Part shown: one piece after another, positions 52,022-61,124 of the stretch
Layout of the letters: every line of letters begins with the position of its first letter
How positions within the stretch are numbered: position 1 is the first letter of the stretch
Origin: Novosphingobium sp.
GTDB taxonomy: Bacteria > Pseudomonadota > Alphaproteobacteria > Sphingomonadales > Sphingomonadaceae
DNA length: 64,000 nucleotides
Assembly (NCBI RefSeq): GCF_039595395.1
Contig: NZ_JBCNLP010000001.1
Location: forward strand, 1 to 64,000
Direction: 5' to 3'
Notes under the pieces: model-generated
What the model was told of the DNA's origin: nothing
Database searches by the model: none
Seen by the model: the letters and a program-made list of their open reading frames with translations, nothing else
Made by a program: the position numbers and the translations under genes

Positions 52022-55000
52022 TTAGAAGTTCACCTTCGCGCCAACCTTGAAATAGCGGCCCAGAATGGCCGTACCGCCCTGCACAGCGTTGTAGCCATGC
52101 GCGCCGTAGGTCACCGGATCGATCGAAGGCATCTTGTCGAGCAGGTTGTTGATCGTGCCGTAAACGGTAAACTGGTCGTTGACCTTCACCTGCACGTTCA
52201 CGTCCGTGGTGATGAAGCCCTTCACGTTGCAAGGCCCCCAATAGGTGGGCTTCAGGCTGCAATCCTTGTAGGTGCCGCCCTGATCCATCGCCGACAGGTT
52301 GTAGCCGCTGATGTAGTTCAGCGTGTCGGTGATCTTGAACTTGCCGATTTCCAGCGTGTTCATCCAGGTGGCCTTCACGCTGGGCGTGCCCGAACCGGCG
52401 GTCAGGTTGTAGTTACCCAGCGTGCCGTCGTAACGCTCGACATGGCCGTCGTCGAACTTGGTTTCGAGCAGCATGATCCAGTCCAGCTCAGCCGAGCTGG
52501 TCCAGGTCACATTGCTGCTGAACTTGTGACGGAACTCCGCCTCGAAGTCCATGCCGCGCACCGTCTGGCTGTTGGCGTTGATCAGATTGGCCAGCACCAG
52601 CGCAACCTTGGGTGTCGCATTGGGGAAGTTCGGATCGGGAGCGTCAGCCGTCACGGTGTAGCCCGCGGGGATCGCCCCACCGGCATAGTAAGCCGTCAGA
52701 GCCGGAGCGGCCAGAGGCGCCGTGATCAGCTGGTCCTTCTTGATGTCGTAGAAGTCGACGGTGAAGGACAGGTTGCGCACCGGCTCGAACACCGCGCCCA
52801 GCGTGAAGCTGCGCGACTTTTCCGACTTCAGGGTCGGGGTAGCAAGCTGGGTGTAACCATAGCTGCCCGCCGTCAGATAGCTCGGGCAGGTGGAGAAAGT
52901 CGCCACCGAACAGCCGTACTGCGCCAGGTACTTGTCGTTGAACACGCCCTGGGTGTTGCCCACATAGCCCGTGGTCGGCAGTGAGTTGGCCTCACCGAAG
53001 GACGGGATACGGAAGCCCTTCGACCAGGTGCCGCGGATCATCAGCTGCTTGACAGGCTTGAACTTGAAGCCGGCCTTGGGCGAGAAGGCGTTCTGACCGC
53101 TGGAATAGCTGTCATAACGACCCGCTGCCGTCAGCTCGAGTTCCTTGATCACCGGCACCGAGACTTCGCCATAGGCCGAGCCAATCCAGCGATGACCCTT
53201 GGTGCCGAAGGCGTTCAGGGTGAAGTAGCGCTGGGTCGGGCCGTTGATGTCGCTGTTGCCGCTGGGGGCGTCAACCGCTTCGTAACGTTCCGAACCGCCG
53301 ATGGCGACCTGCAGCGGACCGCCGGGCAGATCGGCAACCTTGAAGCCCAGGTTGGCCTGGATCTGCACCTGGTCCGAGGTGGCGTTGGTAATGGCGTCGG
53401 GCTTCACATAATCGTTCACAGCCTGCGAATTGGCCGAGGGATTGATGAAGTTGTACGAACCATCCGCGACAGCATCCAGCAGATGCTGGATGTAGACATA
53501 ACCCTTCTGCGTACGACGCAGATCGTCATGCATGGCGGTGCCACCCACGTCGAAGGTGATGGTGTCGGTGATCTGGCCCGACACGCCGAAGGCGCCGCGA
53601 TAGGTGCGGTTACGCGTTTCGTTGTAGGTCGTGCTGCTGATGTCGCGGCCCTGGATACGGGCGACATAACCCTGCGCGGCGAAGGGGTTGTTGGGGTTCA
53701 GCGTACCGTTGCTGGCATTGCAGCCCGGCACGGTGGGAACGCCGTTGACCATGGTCGCCGCAACGCCGTTGCGGTTGCAGACATAGACCGGCAGCGCCAG
53801 AATGCCCGAGCCCGGCACGTAGATACCGCCCGAGGTCGAGGTGGCGAACTGCGGATAGTAAATGCCAGCGGGCGCGGTGCTGCGCATCACGGCAGGCGAT
53901 CCGGTGTAATCGGTCGTGGTCTGCAGGAAGTTGAATTCCGCATAGGCCTCGATCGTGTCGTTGACCTTGGCCGTCACCTTGGCCGAACCACCGAAACGCT
54001 TGATCTCGGGCTGGATCACGCCATAGGCCGCCGTGTAATCGGTCGCGCAGACCGAGCTCGGCGCATTGGCATTGGCGCTGCGAGCCAGATCCGCTGCGTT
54101 CAGCGTATAGCTGCTGCCACGGCACTGCGCGGCATTCAGCGCGGTGAAGCGGCTTGCCTGCGCGGTGGAGTTCGTCGCATCATAGGGACGAACGTAGAAG
54201 ATCGAGTTCGTCGGCGTGCCCTGCGTGTAGGTCCCGTCCGCGTTGACGCCACCATACACGGCATTGGTGTTGTTACCCAGGCCAGCATAGTTCTGCGTGT
54301 TGAACGGATAGGGCCGATCGCGGTTATACAGCGCATTCTGGTGGAAGTAGAAGGTGCTGAAATAGGCGTTGTAGCCGTTTTCCTCGATGTCGCCCTTGCC
54401 CACGGTCAGGCTCAGACGCTGCGAACCGGCGTCGGCGCGGCTCGAGATGCCGCCTTCGGCGCGCAGCGACACGCCCTTGAACTGGCGCTTGGTCTTGATG
54501 TTGACCACGCCGGCGATGGCGTCGGCACCGTAAGCCGAGGAGGCGCCGTCCTTCAGAACGTCGACCTTCTCGATGATGTCATCGGGAATGGTGTTGAGGT
54601 CGACGAAGTTGCGCGAACCGTCGTCGGCCAGTGGATAATAGGCAGCGCGCAGGCCGTCGAACAGCACCAGGGTCGAGTTGGTGGAGAGACCGCGCAGCGA
54701 GATGGCCGAGGCACCAGCGGCGAAAGCGCCATTGGCGGTGAAGCTGTTGGTCAGCGCCGGGCCGTTGTTGGCGGCCAGCGTCTGCAGGCCTTCCTGAACC
54801 GTGCTGATGCCGCGGGCATCGAGCTGCTCGGCGGTGACGGTGGTGATCGGCGAGATGGTTTCGGTGGCGGTACGCTGCTTGATCAGCGAGCCGGTCACCA
54901 CGATGGTCTGGCTTTCTTCGGCCTTGGGTTCGTCCGGCTTGCCCGCAGTTTGTGCGAAAGCCGTGCCGGAAGCCAGGCAAGCGCCCAGAACCAGCGGCGC

Positions 55001-55039
55001 AGCGCTCATCAGCAGCGCATTGCTAAATGCTACTTTCAT
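52022..55039 (-). CDS. TonB-dependent outer-membrane receptor
   Basis: A 1005-residue active importer in the outer membrane. Signal peptide (MKVAFSNALLMSAAPLVLGA, cleaved near AFA) and a short acidic region are followed by the plug domain (about 45-170): QTIVVTGSLIKQR, AEQLDARGISTVQEGL, SAISLRGLSTNSTLVLFDGL and VDVLKDGASSAYGADAIAGV. The remaining 830 residues form the 22-strand barrel, ending in Phe (FKVGAKVNF). Substrates in sphingomonads range from siderophores to glycans; this one is unassigned. A long AT-rich upstream region suggests regulated expression. Confidence 0.95.
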   Translation of the reverse strand: MKVAFSNALLMSAAPLVLGACLASGTAFAQTAGKPDEPKAEESQTIVVTGSLIKQRTATETISPITTVTAEQLDARGISTVQEGLQTLAANNGPALTNSFTANGAFAAGASAISLRGLSTNSTLVLFDGLRAAYYPLADDGSRNFVDLNTIPDDIIEKVDVLKDGASSAYGADAIAGVVNIKTKRQFKGVSLRAEGGISSRADAGSQRLSLTVGKGDIEENGYNAYFSTFYFHQNALYNRDRPYPFNTQNYAGLGNNTNAVYGGVNADGTYTQGTPTNSIFYVRPYDATNSTAQASRFTALNAAQCRGSSYTLNAADLARSANANAPSSVCATDYTAAYGVIQPEIKRFGGSAKVTAKVNDTIEAYAEFNFLQTTTDYTGSPAVMRSTAPAGIYYPQFATSTSGGIYVPGSGILALPVYVCNRNGVAATMVNGVPTVPGCNASNGTLNPNNPFAAQGYVARIQGRDISSTTYNETRNRTYRGAFGVSGQITDTITFDVGGTAMHDDLRRTQKGYVYIQHLLDAVADGSYNFINPSANSQAVNDYVKPDAITNATSDQVQIQANLGFKVADLPGGPLQVAIGGSERYEAVDAPSGNSDINGPTQRYFTLNAFGTKGHRWIGSAYGEVSVPVIKELELTAAGRYDSYSSGQNAFSPKAGFKFKPVKQLMIRGTWSKGFRIPSFGEANSLPTTGYVGNTQGVFNDKYLAQYGCSVATFSTCPSYLTAGSYGYTQLATPTLKSEKSRSFTLGAVFEPVRNLSFTVDFYDIKKDQLITAPLAAPALTAYYAGGAIPAGYTVTADAPDPNFPNATPKVALVLANLINANSQTVRGMDFEAEFRHKFSSNVTWTSSAELDWIMLLETKFDDGHVERYDGTLGNYNLTAGSGTPSVKATWMNTLEIGKFKITDTLNYISGYNLSAMDQGGTYKDCSLKPTYWGPCNVKGFITTDVNVQVKVNDQFTVYGTINNLLDKMPSIDPVTYGAHGYNAVQGGTAILGRYFKVGAKVNF

Positions 55040-55521
55040 GTTTCACCCCTGTTCCAGTGAATGGCGCCCCTGCCATTCACTTTGTGGTTCTCACGATCTT
55101 ATGGTTCCGGTTGCCCTCGCCTCGCCCCCTTTCCTGGGAGTCGAAGCGGCCGGAGCCGCGTGAAAACGATGTGCATTCATGGCAAAGCCGGTGTGGCGCG
55201 AAAAGATGCTGACATGGTTGTAAGCAAAAAACAGTCACAATGTTGCGAAACTGTCACAACGACACCCAGAAAACACAGGAGCCATGAATTTGGCGCAAAG
55301 GGCGATCCGGTATTTTACCGGAAGGCAAGAGTCACATTATGGTATTGTCCGGGAATTTTGCCTGGTATTTTTGTAATAATAATACAAAAATCTGCAAGAA
55401 GGCGAAAAACCCGCTGCCTTACGAGCAAACACGTGGATAACGAAATCCGTCGAAAATTCGCAAAAAGCCCGTTCGACGAATTGACAGAAAAGACCCAGGA
55501 TTTCTGAGGATTAACCAGAAC
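55040..55521. promoter_or_regulatory. AT-rich intergenic region upstream of the TonB receptor
   Basis: No gene is evident. Two CTGTCACAA-like half-sites lie at 55232-55240 and 55251-55259, 19 bases apart, about 200 bases upstream of the receptor start. A perfect 9-base inverted repeat, ATTTTTGTA/TACAAAAAT, lies at 55367-55391 around a 7-base AT loop. Either could be an operator. Neither matches a known consensus well enough to name a regulator. Confidence 0.5.
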
Positions 55522-56352
55522 TCACCCAGCGGGCGGCACAATCAGCAGCGGATCAAGCCGCGCCTCGTGCCACCGCAAACTCCAGTGCAGATGCGGCCCG
55601 GAGGCCCGTCCGGTCATCCCCACCAGCCCCAGTGGCTGCCCTTGAGACACCCTGTCGCCCTCGCGCACCAGCAGGCGCTGGGCATGCAGAAAAGCCGAAT
55701 TCAGTCCCATGCCATGGTCCAGCATCAACAGATTGCCCTCCAGCGTGAAGGGCGTCTGCGCCGCCAGCACCACCACCCCGTCAGCGGGCGCGACATAGGT
55801 CGCCCCGGCACCGGGCGCGATGTCCAGACCGCTGTGATAGGCCCCAGGCGTGCCGCGATAGATCCGCTGCGCGCCAAAACGCCCCGAAACCCGCCCATGC
55901 GCGGGCCAGATGAAGCTCTGTCGCCAGCCTTGCGCGCCGGTCTGCTGGGCGCGCGCCGCCGCGATCCGCGCCAGTTCGTCGCTCCGAATCCGCATGAAAT
56001 CAGCATCGGGCATGGCTGGCGGATGGAAGGGCGCGTCGATGTGCTCGATCGGCCAACCGCGCGGCGCAATGGCCAGAGTCCGGCTCAGCGACCCATGGCC
56101 ATAATCGGCGACCAGCACCGCCTGAGGGCCAGCGTCACGATCGAAAGCGAGGAAAAAGCTGCCATCGGCATCATAGGTCAGCGCCTGCCCGTCCAGCGAC
56201 AGGCTCGGGCGGCCCACCACCTTGCCGCGGGCCCAGCCGCCCTGAATCAGGGCTCCGGCAACCTCAGGCGCGGCGACCGGGTTGGTCGCCCCGGCGCGCG
56301 CCGTGATCAGCGCCGCGCCCAGCCCGCCCAACGCCAGACGGCGCGAAATCAC
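55522..56352 (-). CDS. Secreted M23-family metallopeptidase (LytM domain)
   Basis: A 276-residue exported protein. The leader (SRRLALGGLGAALITARAGA) looks Tat-like with its twin Arg but lacks the full motif. A C-terminal M23 peptidase domain (about 155-270) has zinc ligands in YHSGLDIAPG and HLHWSLRW, with GNLLMLDHGMGLNSAFLH typical of LytM domains. It would cleave peptidoglycan cross-bridges or activate amidases. The start is GTG at 56352, overlapping the DUF2093 stop. It is the third gene of the xseA-DUF2093 operon. Confidence 0.9.
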   Translation of the reverse strand: MISRRLALGGLGAALITARAGATNPVAAPEVAGALIQGGWARGKVVGRPSLSLDGQALTYDADGSFFLAFDRDAGPQAVLVADYGHGSLSRTLAIAPRGWPIEHIDAPFHPPAMPDADFMRIRSDELARIAAARAQQTGAQGWRQSFIWPAHGRVSGRFGAQRIYRGTPGAYHSGLDIAPGAGATYVAPADGVVVLAAQTPFTLEGNLLMLDHGMGLNSAFLHAQRLLVREGDRVSQGQPLGLVGMTGRASGPHLHWSLRWHEARLDPLLIVPPAG

Positions 56353-56549
56353 AGTCCAAGCATGCGTTTCGTGGCGATTTCCGGGGTGGCATAGGCCTCC
56401 TGCCACTCCACGCTCCAATAGCGCAGAGAGTCGAGGGGGATTTTCTCGCCCGTGACGGCACAAACCACATGGCTGCCAGGGCTGACCATGCGGAATCCAC
56501 TGGGTTCGTAACGCAGCACGGCGGCGCGTTCGGCAGAATTCATCAACAT
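56349..56549 (-). CDS. DUF2093 domain protein
   Basis: A 66-residue protein covering one DUF2093 domain, found mainly in alphaproteobacteria and without known function. LRYEPSGFRMVSPGSHVVCA and VTGEKIPLDSLRYWSVEWQE then AYATPEIATKR form the conserved core. AGGAG six bases upstream supports the ATG at 56549. It lies between xseA and the M23 gene and overlaps the latter. Confidence 0.88.
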   Translation of the reverse strand: MLMNSAERAAVLRYEPSGFRMVSPGSHVVCAVTGEKIPLDSLRYWSVEWQEAYATPEIATKRMLGL

Positions 56550-56598
56550 GTCACACTCCTACCACCTTTGCCGCCGCGCTCCAATGCGGTCGGGCGCG

Positions 56599-58089
56599 TC
56601 AACCGAACAGGTCGTCCTGAACCGGTTTTGCCGCTGAATCCGGGCGCCGCGCCTGTGCCTTGCGGAGCGGCGCCTTGTGCTGAACCGCCTCTGAATCCAA
56701 GGGTGTAACGTCCAGCAACCCATCACGGAAATGCAGAGTCAGCCGCGCCTCAGCTGAGGCTTGGGAACTGCCCACCAGGGTGCGGCCATCCTCGCCCGTC
56801 ACCCGCACATAGCCGCGCGCCAGCACCGCATCAGGGTTGAGGCTGGCCATCACCCGCGTGACGCCATCGAGCCGCCGCCCATCCTCACGCAGCCGCGCCG
56901 AAAGCAGCGCGGGGTTCAGCCTTTGCGCCGCCAGCCTTTCGCGTGCCCGCTCCAGCCGCGCGGCCAGCAGCGGCAGCGACAGTCGCCCGGCGACGCTCTG
57001 CAACTGGACCCCGGCCACCTGAGCCCGGCCAGCCAGGCCACGACGCAGCCTTTCCCCAGCCTCGTCCAGCGCCTGAGTCGGCTCTTCCAGCAGCGTGCGC
57101 GCCGAGGGCAGGCGCTGCGCCCGCACCAAAAGTCTTTCGCGCGACAGATCCAGCCCCCGCGTCACGGCGCGCCGCTGACGCAAGGCAAATTCGCCCACCG
57201 TGGCCAGCAGGTCCTCACGCACCGGCACCGCCATTTCGGCGGCAGCGGTGGGGGTCGGCGCGCGGCGGTCGGCAGCGAAATCGGCCAGAGTCGTGTCGGT
57301 TTCATGGCCGACGGCGCTGATCACGGGGATCGGGCTCTCGGCGATGGCGCGCACCACCTCTTCCTCGTTGAAGCACCAGAGGTCCTCGATGCTGCCCCCG
57401 CCGCGCCCGACGATCAGCACATCGGGGCGCGGCACCGGACCGCCGGGCTCCAGAGCGCCAAAGCCGCGCACCGCCGCAGCCACCTGCTGCGCCGCCCCCT
57501 GCCCTTGCACCAGCACCGGCCAGAGGATGACATGGCTGGGAAAACGGTCCGCCAGACGGTGCAGAATATCGCGGATCACCGCGCCGGTGGGCGAGGTCAC
57601 CACGCCGATCACGCGGGGCAGGAACGGCAGAGCGCGCTTGCGCTCGCTGGCGAACAGCCCTTCCGCCTCAAGACGCGCCTTGGTCTTCGCCAGCAGGGCC
57701 AGCAGGGCGCCCTCACCCGCGATCTCCATGCGCTCGATCACGATCTGATAGTTCGAGCGGCCCGGATAGGTCGTCAGCTTACCGGTGGCGATCACCTCGA
57801 CGCCATCCTCGGGCAGAAAGCCCAGACGCGCCACGCTGCCCTTCCACATCACGCCATCGAGCCGCGCGCCCTCATCCTTCAGCGCCAGATACAGATGGCC
57901 CGATGCCGCGCGCTTCACGCCCGACAATTCGCCCCGCACCCGCACAAAACCGAAGCGATCTTCCACCGTTCGCTTCAAAAGCGCAGAAATCTCGGTGATG
58001 GAGAGCGGCTCTGCGTTGTCGCCGGGCGTCTGCTTCGCTACCAGCCCGCCAGGACCATCATCATCGGCATAAGGCGGGTAAGCGGGCAT
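56599..58089 (-). CDS. xseA: Exodeoxyribonuclease VII large subunit
   Basis: Large subunit of a nuclease that trims single-stranded DNA ends, about 496 residues. The N-terminal OB fold (SITEISALLKRTVEDRFGFV, then VRGELSGVKRAASGHLYLAL) precedes the catalytic core: PRVIGVVTSPTGAVIRDILH, DVLIVGRGGGSIEDLWCFNE and PVISAVGHETDTTLADFAAD, then ADRRAPTPTAAAE. A long coiled-coil C-terminus binds small XseB subunits. The ATG at 58089 overlaps the divergent purD start codon; 58095 is an alternative. The small subunit gene xseB is not nearby. Confidence 0.95.
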   Translation of the reverse strand: MPAYPPYADDDGPGGLVAKQTPGDNAEPLSITEISALLKRTVEDRFGFVRVRGELSGVKRAASGHLYLALKDEGARLDGVMWKGSVARLGFLPEDGVEVIATGKLTTYPGRSNYQIVIERMEIAGEGALLALLAKTKARLEAEGLFASERKRALPFLPRVIGVVTSPTGAVIRDILHRLADRFPSHVILWPVLVQGQGAAQQVAAAVRGFGALEPGGPVPRPDVLIVGRGGGSIEDLWCFNEEEVVRAIAESPIPVISAVGHETDTTLADFAADRRAPTPTAAAEMAVPVREDLLATVGEFALRQRRAVTRGLDLSRERLLVRAQRLPSARTLLEEPTQALDEAGERLRRGLAGRAQVAGVQLQSVAGRLSLPLLAARLERARERLAAQRLNPALLSARLREDGRRLDGVTRVMASLNPDAVLARGYVRVTGEDGRTLVGSSQASAEARLTLHFRDGLLDVTPLDSEAVQHKAPLRKAQARRPDSAAKPVQDDLFG

Positions 58090-59377
58090 GAACATCCTTC
58101 TCCTGGGCTCGGGCGGGCGCGAACATGCGCTGGCGTGGCAGCTGGCGCAATCCCAAGCGGTGCGCAGCGGTGGAAAGCTCTTCGCCGCGCCCGGAAATCC
58201 GGGCATCGCGCAAGACGCCGAATGCGTGAAGCTGGATGTGACGAATCACGACGCCGTGGTCGCCTTCTGCCATCTGCAGGCTATCGGCCTGGTCGTCGTC
58301 GGCCCCGAGGCGCCGCTGGTCGATGGGCTTGGCGATTCGCTGCGCGCGGCGGGCGTGCCGGTGTTCGGGCCTTCCAAGGAAGCGGCCCAGTTGGAAGGCT
58401 CCAAGGGCTTCACCAAGGATCTGTGCGCCCGCGCGAACATCCCCACCGCCGGTTATGAGCGCGTCTCCAGCGAGGCTGACGCCATGGCCGCGCTTGACCG
58501 TTTCGGCGCCCCGGTGGTGATCAAGGCCGATGGTCTGGCCGCCGGCAAGGGCGTTACCGTCGCCATGACGATGGATGAGGCCGTCGCCGCCGTGCAGGAC
58601 ATCTTCGCCGGACGCTTCGGCTCGGCAGGCGCCGAGGCGGTGATCGAGGAGTTCATGACCGGTGAGGAAGCGAGCTTCTTCGCCCTCACCGATGGTACCA
58701 GCATCATGGCTTTCGCCAGCGCGCAGGACCACAAGCGCGTGGGCGATGGCGATACCGGCCCCAACACCGGCGGCATGGGCGCCTACTCGCCCGCCCCCGT
58801 GCTGACGCCCGAACTGGAAGCCGAGGTGATGGAGCGCATCATCGCCCCCACCGTCAGCACGCTGGCCGCCGAGGGTACGCCCTATTGCGGCGTGCTCTTC
58901 GCCGGGCTGATGCTGACCGCCAACGGCCCCAGCCTGATCGAATACAACGCCCGCTTTGGCGACCCCGAAACACAGGTGATGATGCGCCGGTTGCAATCGG
59001 ACCTTGCCGAGCTGCTGCTGGCCTGCGCCACGGGCGAGCTGGCCTCTGCCAAGCCGCCGGTCTTTAGCAAGGACACCGCGCTGACGGTGGTGCTGGCCGC
59101 GCAGCACTATCCCGAAACGCCCAAGAAGGGCGGCACCATCGAGGGCATCGACAAGGCCGAAGCGACGGGCGCGAAAGTCTTCCACGCGGGCACGGCACTG
59201 GATGGAGACACGCTGACCATCAATGGCGGGCGCGTGCTGAACGTCACGGCGACGGGAGCGAGCGTGACAGAGGCGCAGAAAGCCGCCTATGCCGCCGTGG
59301 ATGCCATCACCGCGCCCGACCTGTTCTGCCGCCGCGATATCGGCTGGCGCGAAGTGGCGCGTGAGGCGGAAGGCTGA
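58088..59377 (+). CDS. purD: Phosphoribosylamine-glycine ligase (GARS)
   Basis: Ligates glycine to phosphoribosylamine using ATP, second step of purine synthesis. The 429-residue length is normal. Motifs include MNILLLGSGGREHALAWQLA, VVVGPEAPLVDGLGDSLRAA, FGPSKEAAQLEGSKGFTKDL, the ATP-grasp VIKADGLAAGKGVTVAMT, DHKRVGDGDTGPNTGGMGAY and EYNARFGDPETQVMMRRL. It is monocistronic, divergent from xseA. Their start codons overlap, so each promoter lies within the other's coding region. Confidence 0.97.
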   Translation: MNILLLGSGGREHALAWQLAQSQAVRSGGKLFAAPGNPGIAQDAECVKLDVTNHDAVVAFCHLQAIGLVVVGPEAPLVDGLGDSLRAAGVPVFGPSKEAAQLEGSKGFTKDLCARANIPTAGYERVSSEADAMAALDRFGAPVVIKADGLAAGKGVTVAMTMDEAVAAVQDIFAGRFGSAGAEAVIEEFMTGEEASFFALTDGTSIMAFASAQDHKRVGDGDTGPNTGGMGAYSPAPVLTPELEAEVMERIIAPTVSTLAAEGTPYCGVLFAGLMLTANGPSLIEYNARFGDPETQVMMRRLQSDLAELLLACATGELASAKPPVFSKDTALTVVLAAQHYPETPKKGGTIEGIDKAEATGAKVFHAGTALDGDTLTINGGRVLNVTATGASVTEAQKAAYAAVDAITAPDLFCRRDIGWREVAREAEG

Positions 59378-59380
59378 TCG

Positions 59381-59578
59381 TTAAACGAGGAAGCTGTAGC
59401 TGGCCCCGGTCCCGTCATTCGGCAGGTTGAGATCGCTGTTGTAGCTCGGGGCCGGACTCTCCTGCTCCTTCTGCGCCTGAGTCTTCTGCTCGGGCTGCTG
59501 ACGGAGCTGTTGCGGCTGCGAATCATACTGGATGCGGGTGACCGTGCCCGATGTCACCGCACTCGTGGAAATGGCCAT
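59381..59578 (-). CDS. Small Gln/Pro-rich hypothetical protein
   Basis: A 65-residue protein I do not recognise. It is Gln/Ser/Thr-rich and probably disordered (SQPQQLRQQPEQKTQAQKEQ), with a short hydrophobic C-terminus. AGGAGG seven bases upstream of the ATG at 59578 is the strongest ribosome-binding site seen among the small genes, supporting it as real. It ends three bases past purD's stop on the opposite strand. Confidence 0.65.
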   Translation of the reverse strand: MAISTSAVTSGTVTRIQYDSQPQQLRQQPEQKTQAQKEQESPAPSYNSDLNLPNDGTGASYSFLV

Positions 59579-59668
59579 GGTTCTGCCTCCTGCGCTCAGG
59601 CGTACTATGCTTGAACGGCAGGACGGTAGAGGCTCCGGGTGTTTAAGGGGTTAAAGGAAAAAATAGAT

Positions 59669-59881
59669 GCGAGGGCCATCGCCCTCGCGCTCCCTTTAAT
59701 TGTCGGCGTTGCGCATCGGGTTCGGCGTTGCGCCCAGCTTGCCGCGCCGCAGGCCTTTAAAGAAGATTCACTGCCTGCGGCGCTTTAGCTGGCGCAGGTG
59801 GAGAGCCGAGGCGCTCCATTGCGGCGCCCCTGCCCTCTCGTCGGAAGACGTTATGGGAGCGCGAGGGGGTAACCCCCTCGC
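59669..59881 (+). repeat. Intergenic inverted-repeat element, copy H
   Basis: Forward copy between the Gln-rich small gene and the PfkB kinase, both on the minus strand. Left hairpin arms are GCGAGGGC/GCCCTCGC followed outward by TTTTTTCC on the minus strand; right hairpin (59861-59881) arms are GCGAGGGGG/CCCCCTCGC, 16 bases from the kinase stop. Central CGCCGCAGGC/GCCTGCGGCG repeat is intact with a short loop. Confidence 0.92.
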
Positions 59882-59897
59882 ACCTTCCCTTAAAACC

Positions 59898-60896
59898 TTA
59901 AGCCCCGATCTTCTCGGAAACCAAGGCCTTCAGATCCACCTCGGGCCGGGCGCCGAAATGGCTGATGATCTCGGCCGCGCAGACCGAACCCAGGGTCAGG
60001 CATTCCTCCAGCGAACGCCCACGCACGAAACCGAAGAGGAAGCCCGAGGCAAAGAGATCGCCCGCGCCGGTGGTATCCACCACGCGCTCGATCGGCTGAG
60101 CCGCGACCTGCGCCTGCTGCCCTTCGGACACGGCCAGCGCGCCCTGCGAGCCGCGCGTCACGACCACCGTGGGCACCTTGCCGGTCAGCGAGGCGAGGCC
60201 CTCGTGGCAATCTTCCAGACCGGTCAGGGCGGCGAGTTCTTCCTCATTCGCGAAGAGGATGTCGATCAGGCCCTCGTTGATCAGGGCGTTGAAATCGTCG
60301 CGGTGGCGGTCGATCACGAAGACGGCCGAGAGGGTGAAGGCCACCTTGCGACCGGCGTTCTTGGCGGCGGCGATGGCGCGGCGCATGGCGTTGCGGGGTT
60401 CCTCGGGGTCCCAGAGGTAGCCTTCGAGGTAGAGGACCTGCGCGTCGGCGATGGCCTTGTCGTCCAGCGCGCTGGCGGGCAGGAACTGGCTGGCACCCAG
60501 GAAGGTGTTCATGGTGCGCTGGCCGTCGGGCGTCACGAAGATCAGGCAGCGGCCGGTGGGCGGGCTGGCGGGGCCGACGGGCGTGTCGAACGAGATGCCG
60601 CCAGAGCGGATGTCATGGGCGAAGACCTCGCCCAGCTGGTCTTGCGCGACCTGGCCGATGAAGGCGCACTTCGCGCCCAGCAGAGCCAGACCGGCCAGCG
60701 TGTTGGCCGCCGAACCGCCGGAGATTTCGCGCGCCGGGCCCATGGCGTCGTAGAGAACCTTGGCCTGATCGGCATCGACCAGGGTCATGCCGCCGCGCGA
60801 CAGGCCCAGTTGAGCGATCAGCTCGTCGGCGCAGGGGGCCATCACATCGACAATGGCATTGCCGATGGCGATGACATCGGTGGTGGGCTGGGTCAT
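59898..60896 (-). CDS. PfkB-family carbohydrate or adenosine kinase
   Basis: A 332-residue ribokinase-fold kinase. Family signatures are visible: GNAIVDVMAPC at the N-terminus, GGSAANTLAGLALLG, the ADP-binding DTTGAGDLFASGFLF near residue 270 with the catalytic Asp, and IINE-like NEGLIDILFANEEELAALTG. It is closest in character to bacterial adenosine kinases and related sugar kinases; the substrate is not settled. The start at 60896 (MTQPTTD) is chosen over the in-frame upstream ATG. Confidence 0.88.
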   Translation of the reverse strand: MTQPTTDVIAIGNAIVDVMAPCADELIAQLGLSRGGMTLVDADQAKVLYDAMGPAREISGGSAANTLAGLALLGAKCAFIGQVAQDQLGEVFAHDIRSGGISFDTPVGPASPPTGRCLIFVTPDGQRTMNTFLGASQFLPASALDDKAIADAQVLYLEGYLWDPEEPRNAMRRAIAAAKNAGRKVAFTLSAVFVIDRHRDDFNALINEGLIDILFANEEELAALTGLEDCHEGLASLTGKVPTVVVTRGSQGALAVSEGQQAQVAAQPIERVVDTTGAGDLFASGFLFGFVRGRSLEECLTLGSVCAAEIISHFGARPEVDLKALVSEKIGA

Positions 60897-61124
60897 CAAA
60901 GGGCCTTTCGGTGGAGCGTCTTCGGGCCGGGCATCAGCATGCGGCATCTGGCGAAAACGCGGTCAAACAAAACGAGCAACAAACGTTCGGCGCCTAGCGA
61001 TGCCCGCAAACAAGGGCAATGGAAAGATGAAGCCAAAGATGGGGCGACAAAGCGGCCCGAGGGCGCGACGCCGCCCGCAGCGGGGCAATTGACCGCCCGG
61101 CGTGCCCGGTCCATCAGATGCGCC

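Noticed and set aside
55430..55440. Second CACGTG core as a parS candidate (also near 26676)
   Set aside because: Only the six central bases match; the flanking arms do not fit TGTTT/AAACA.
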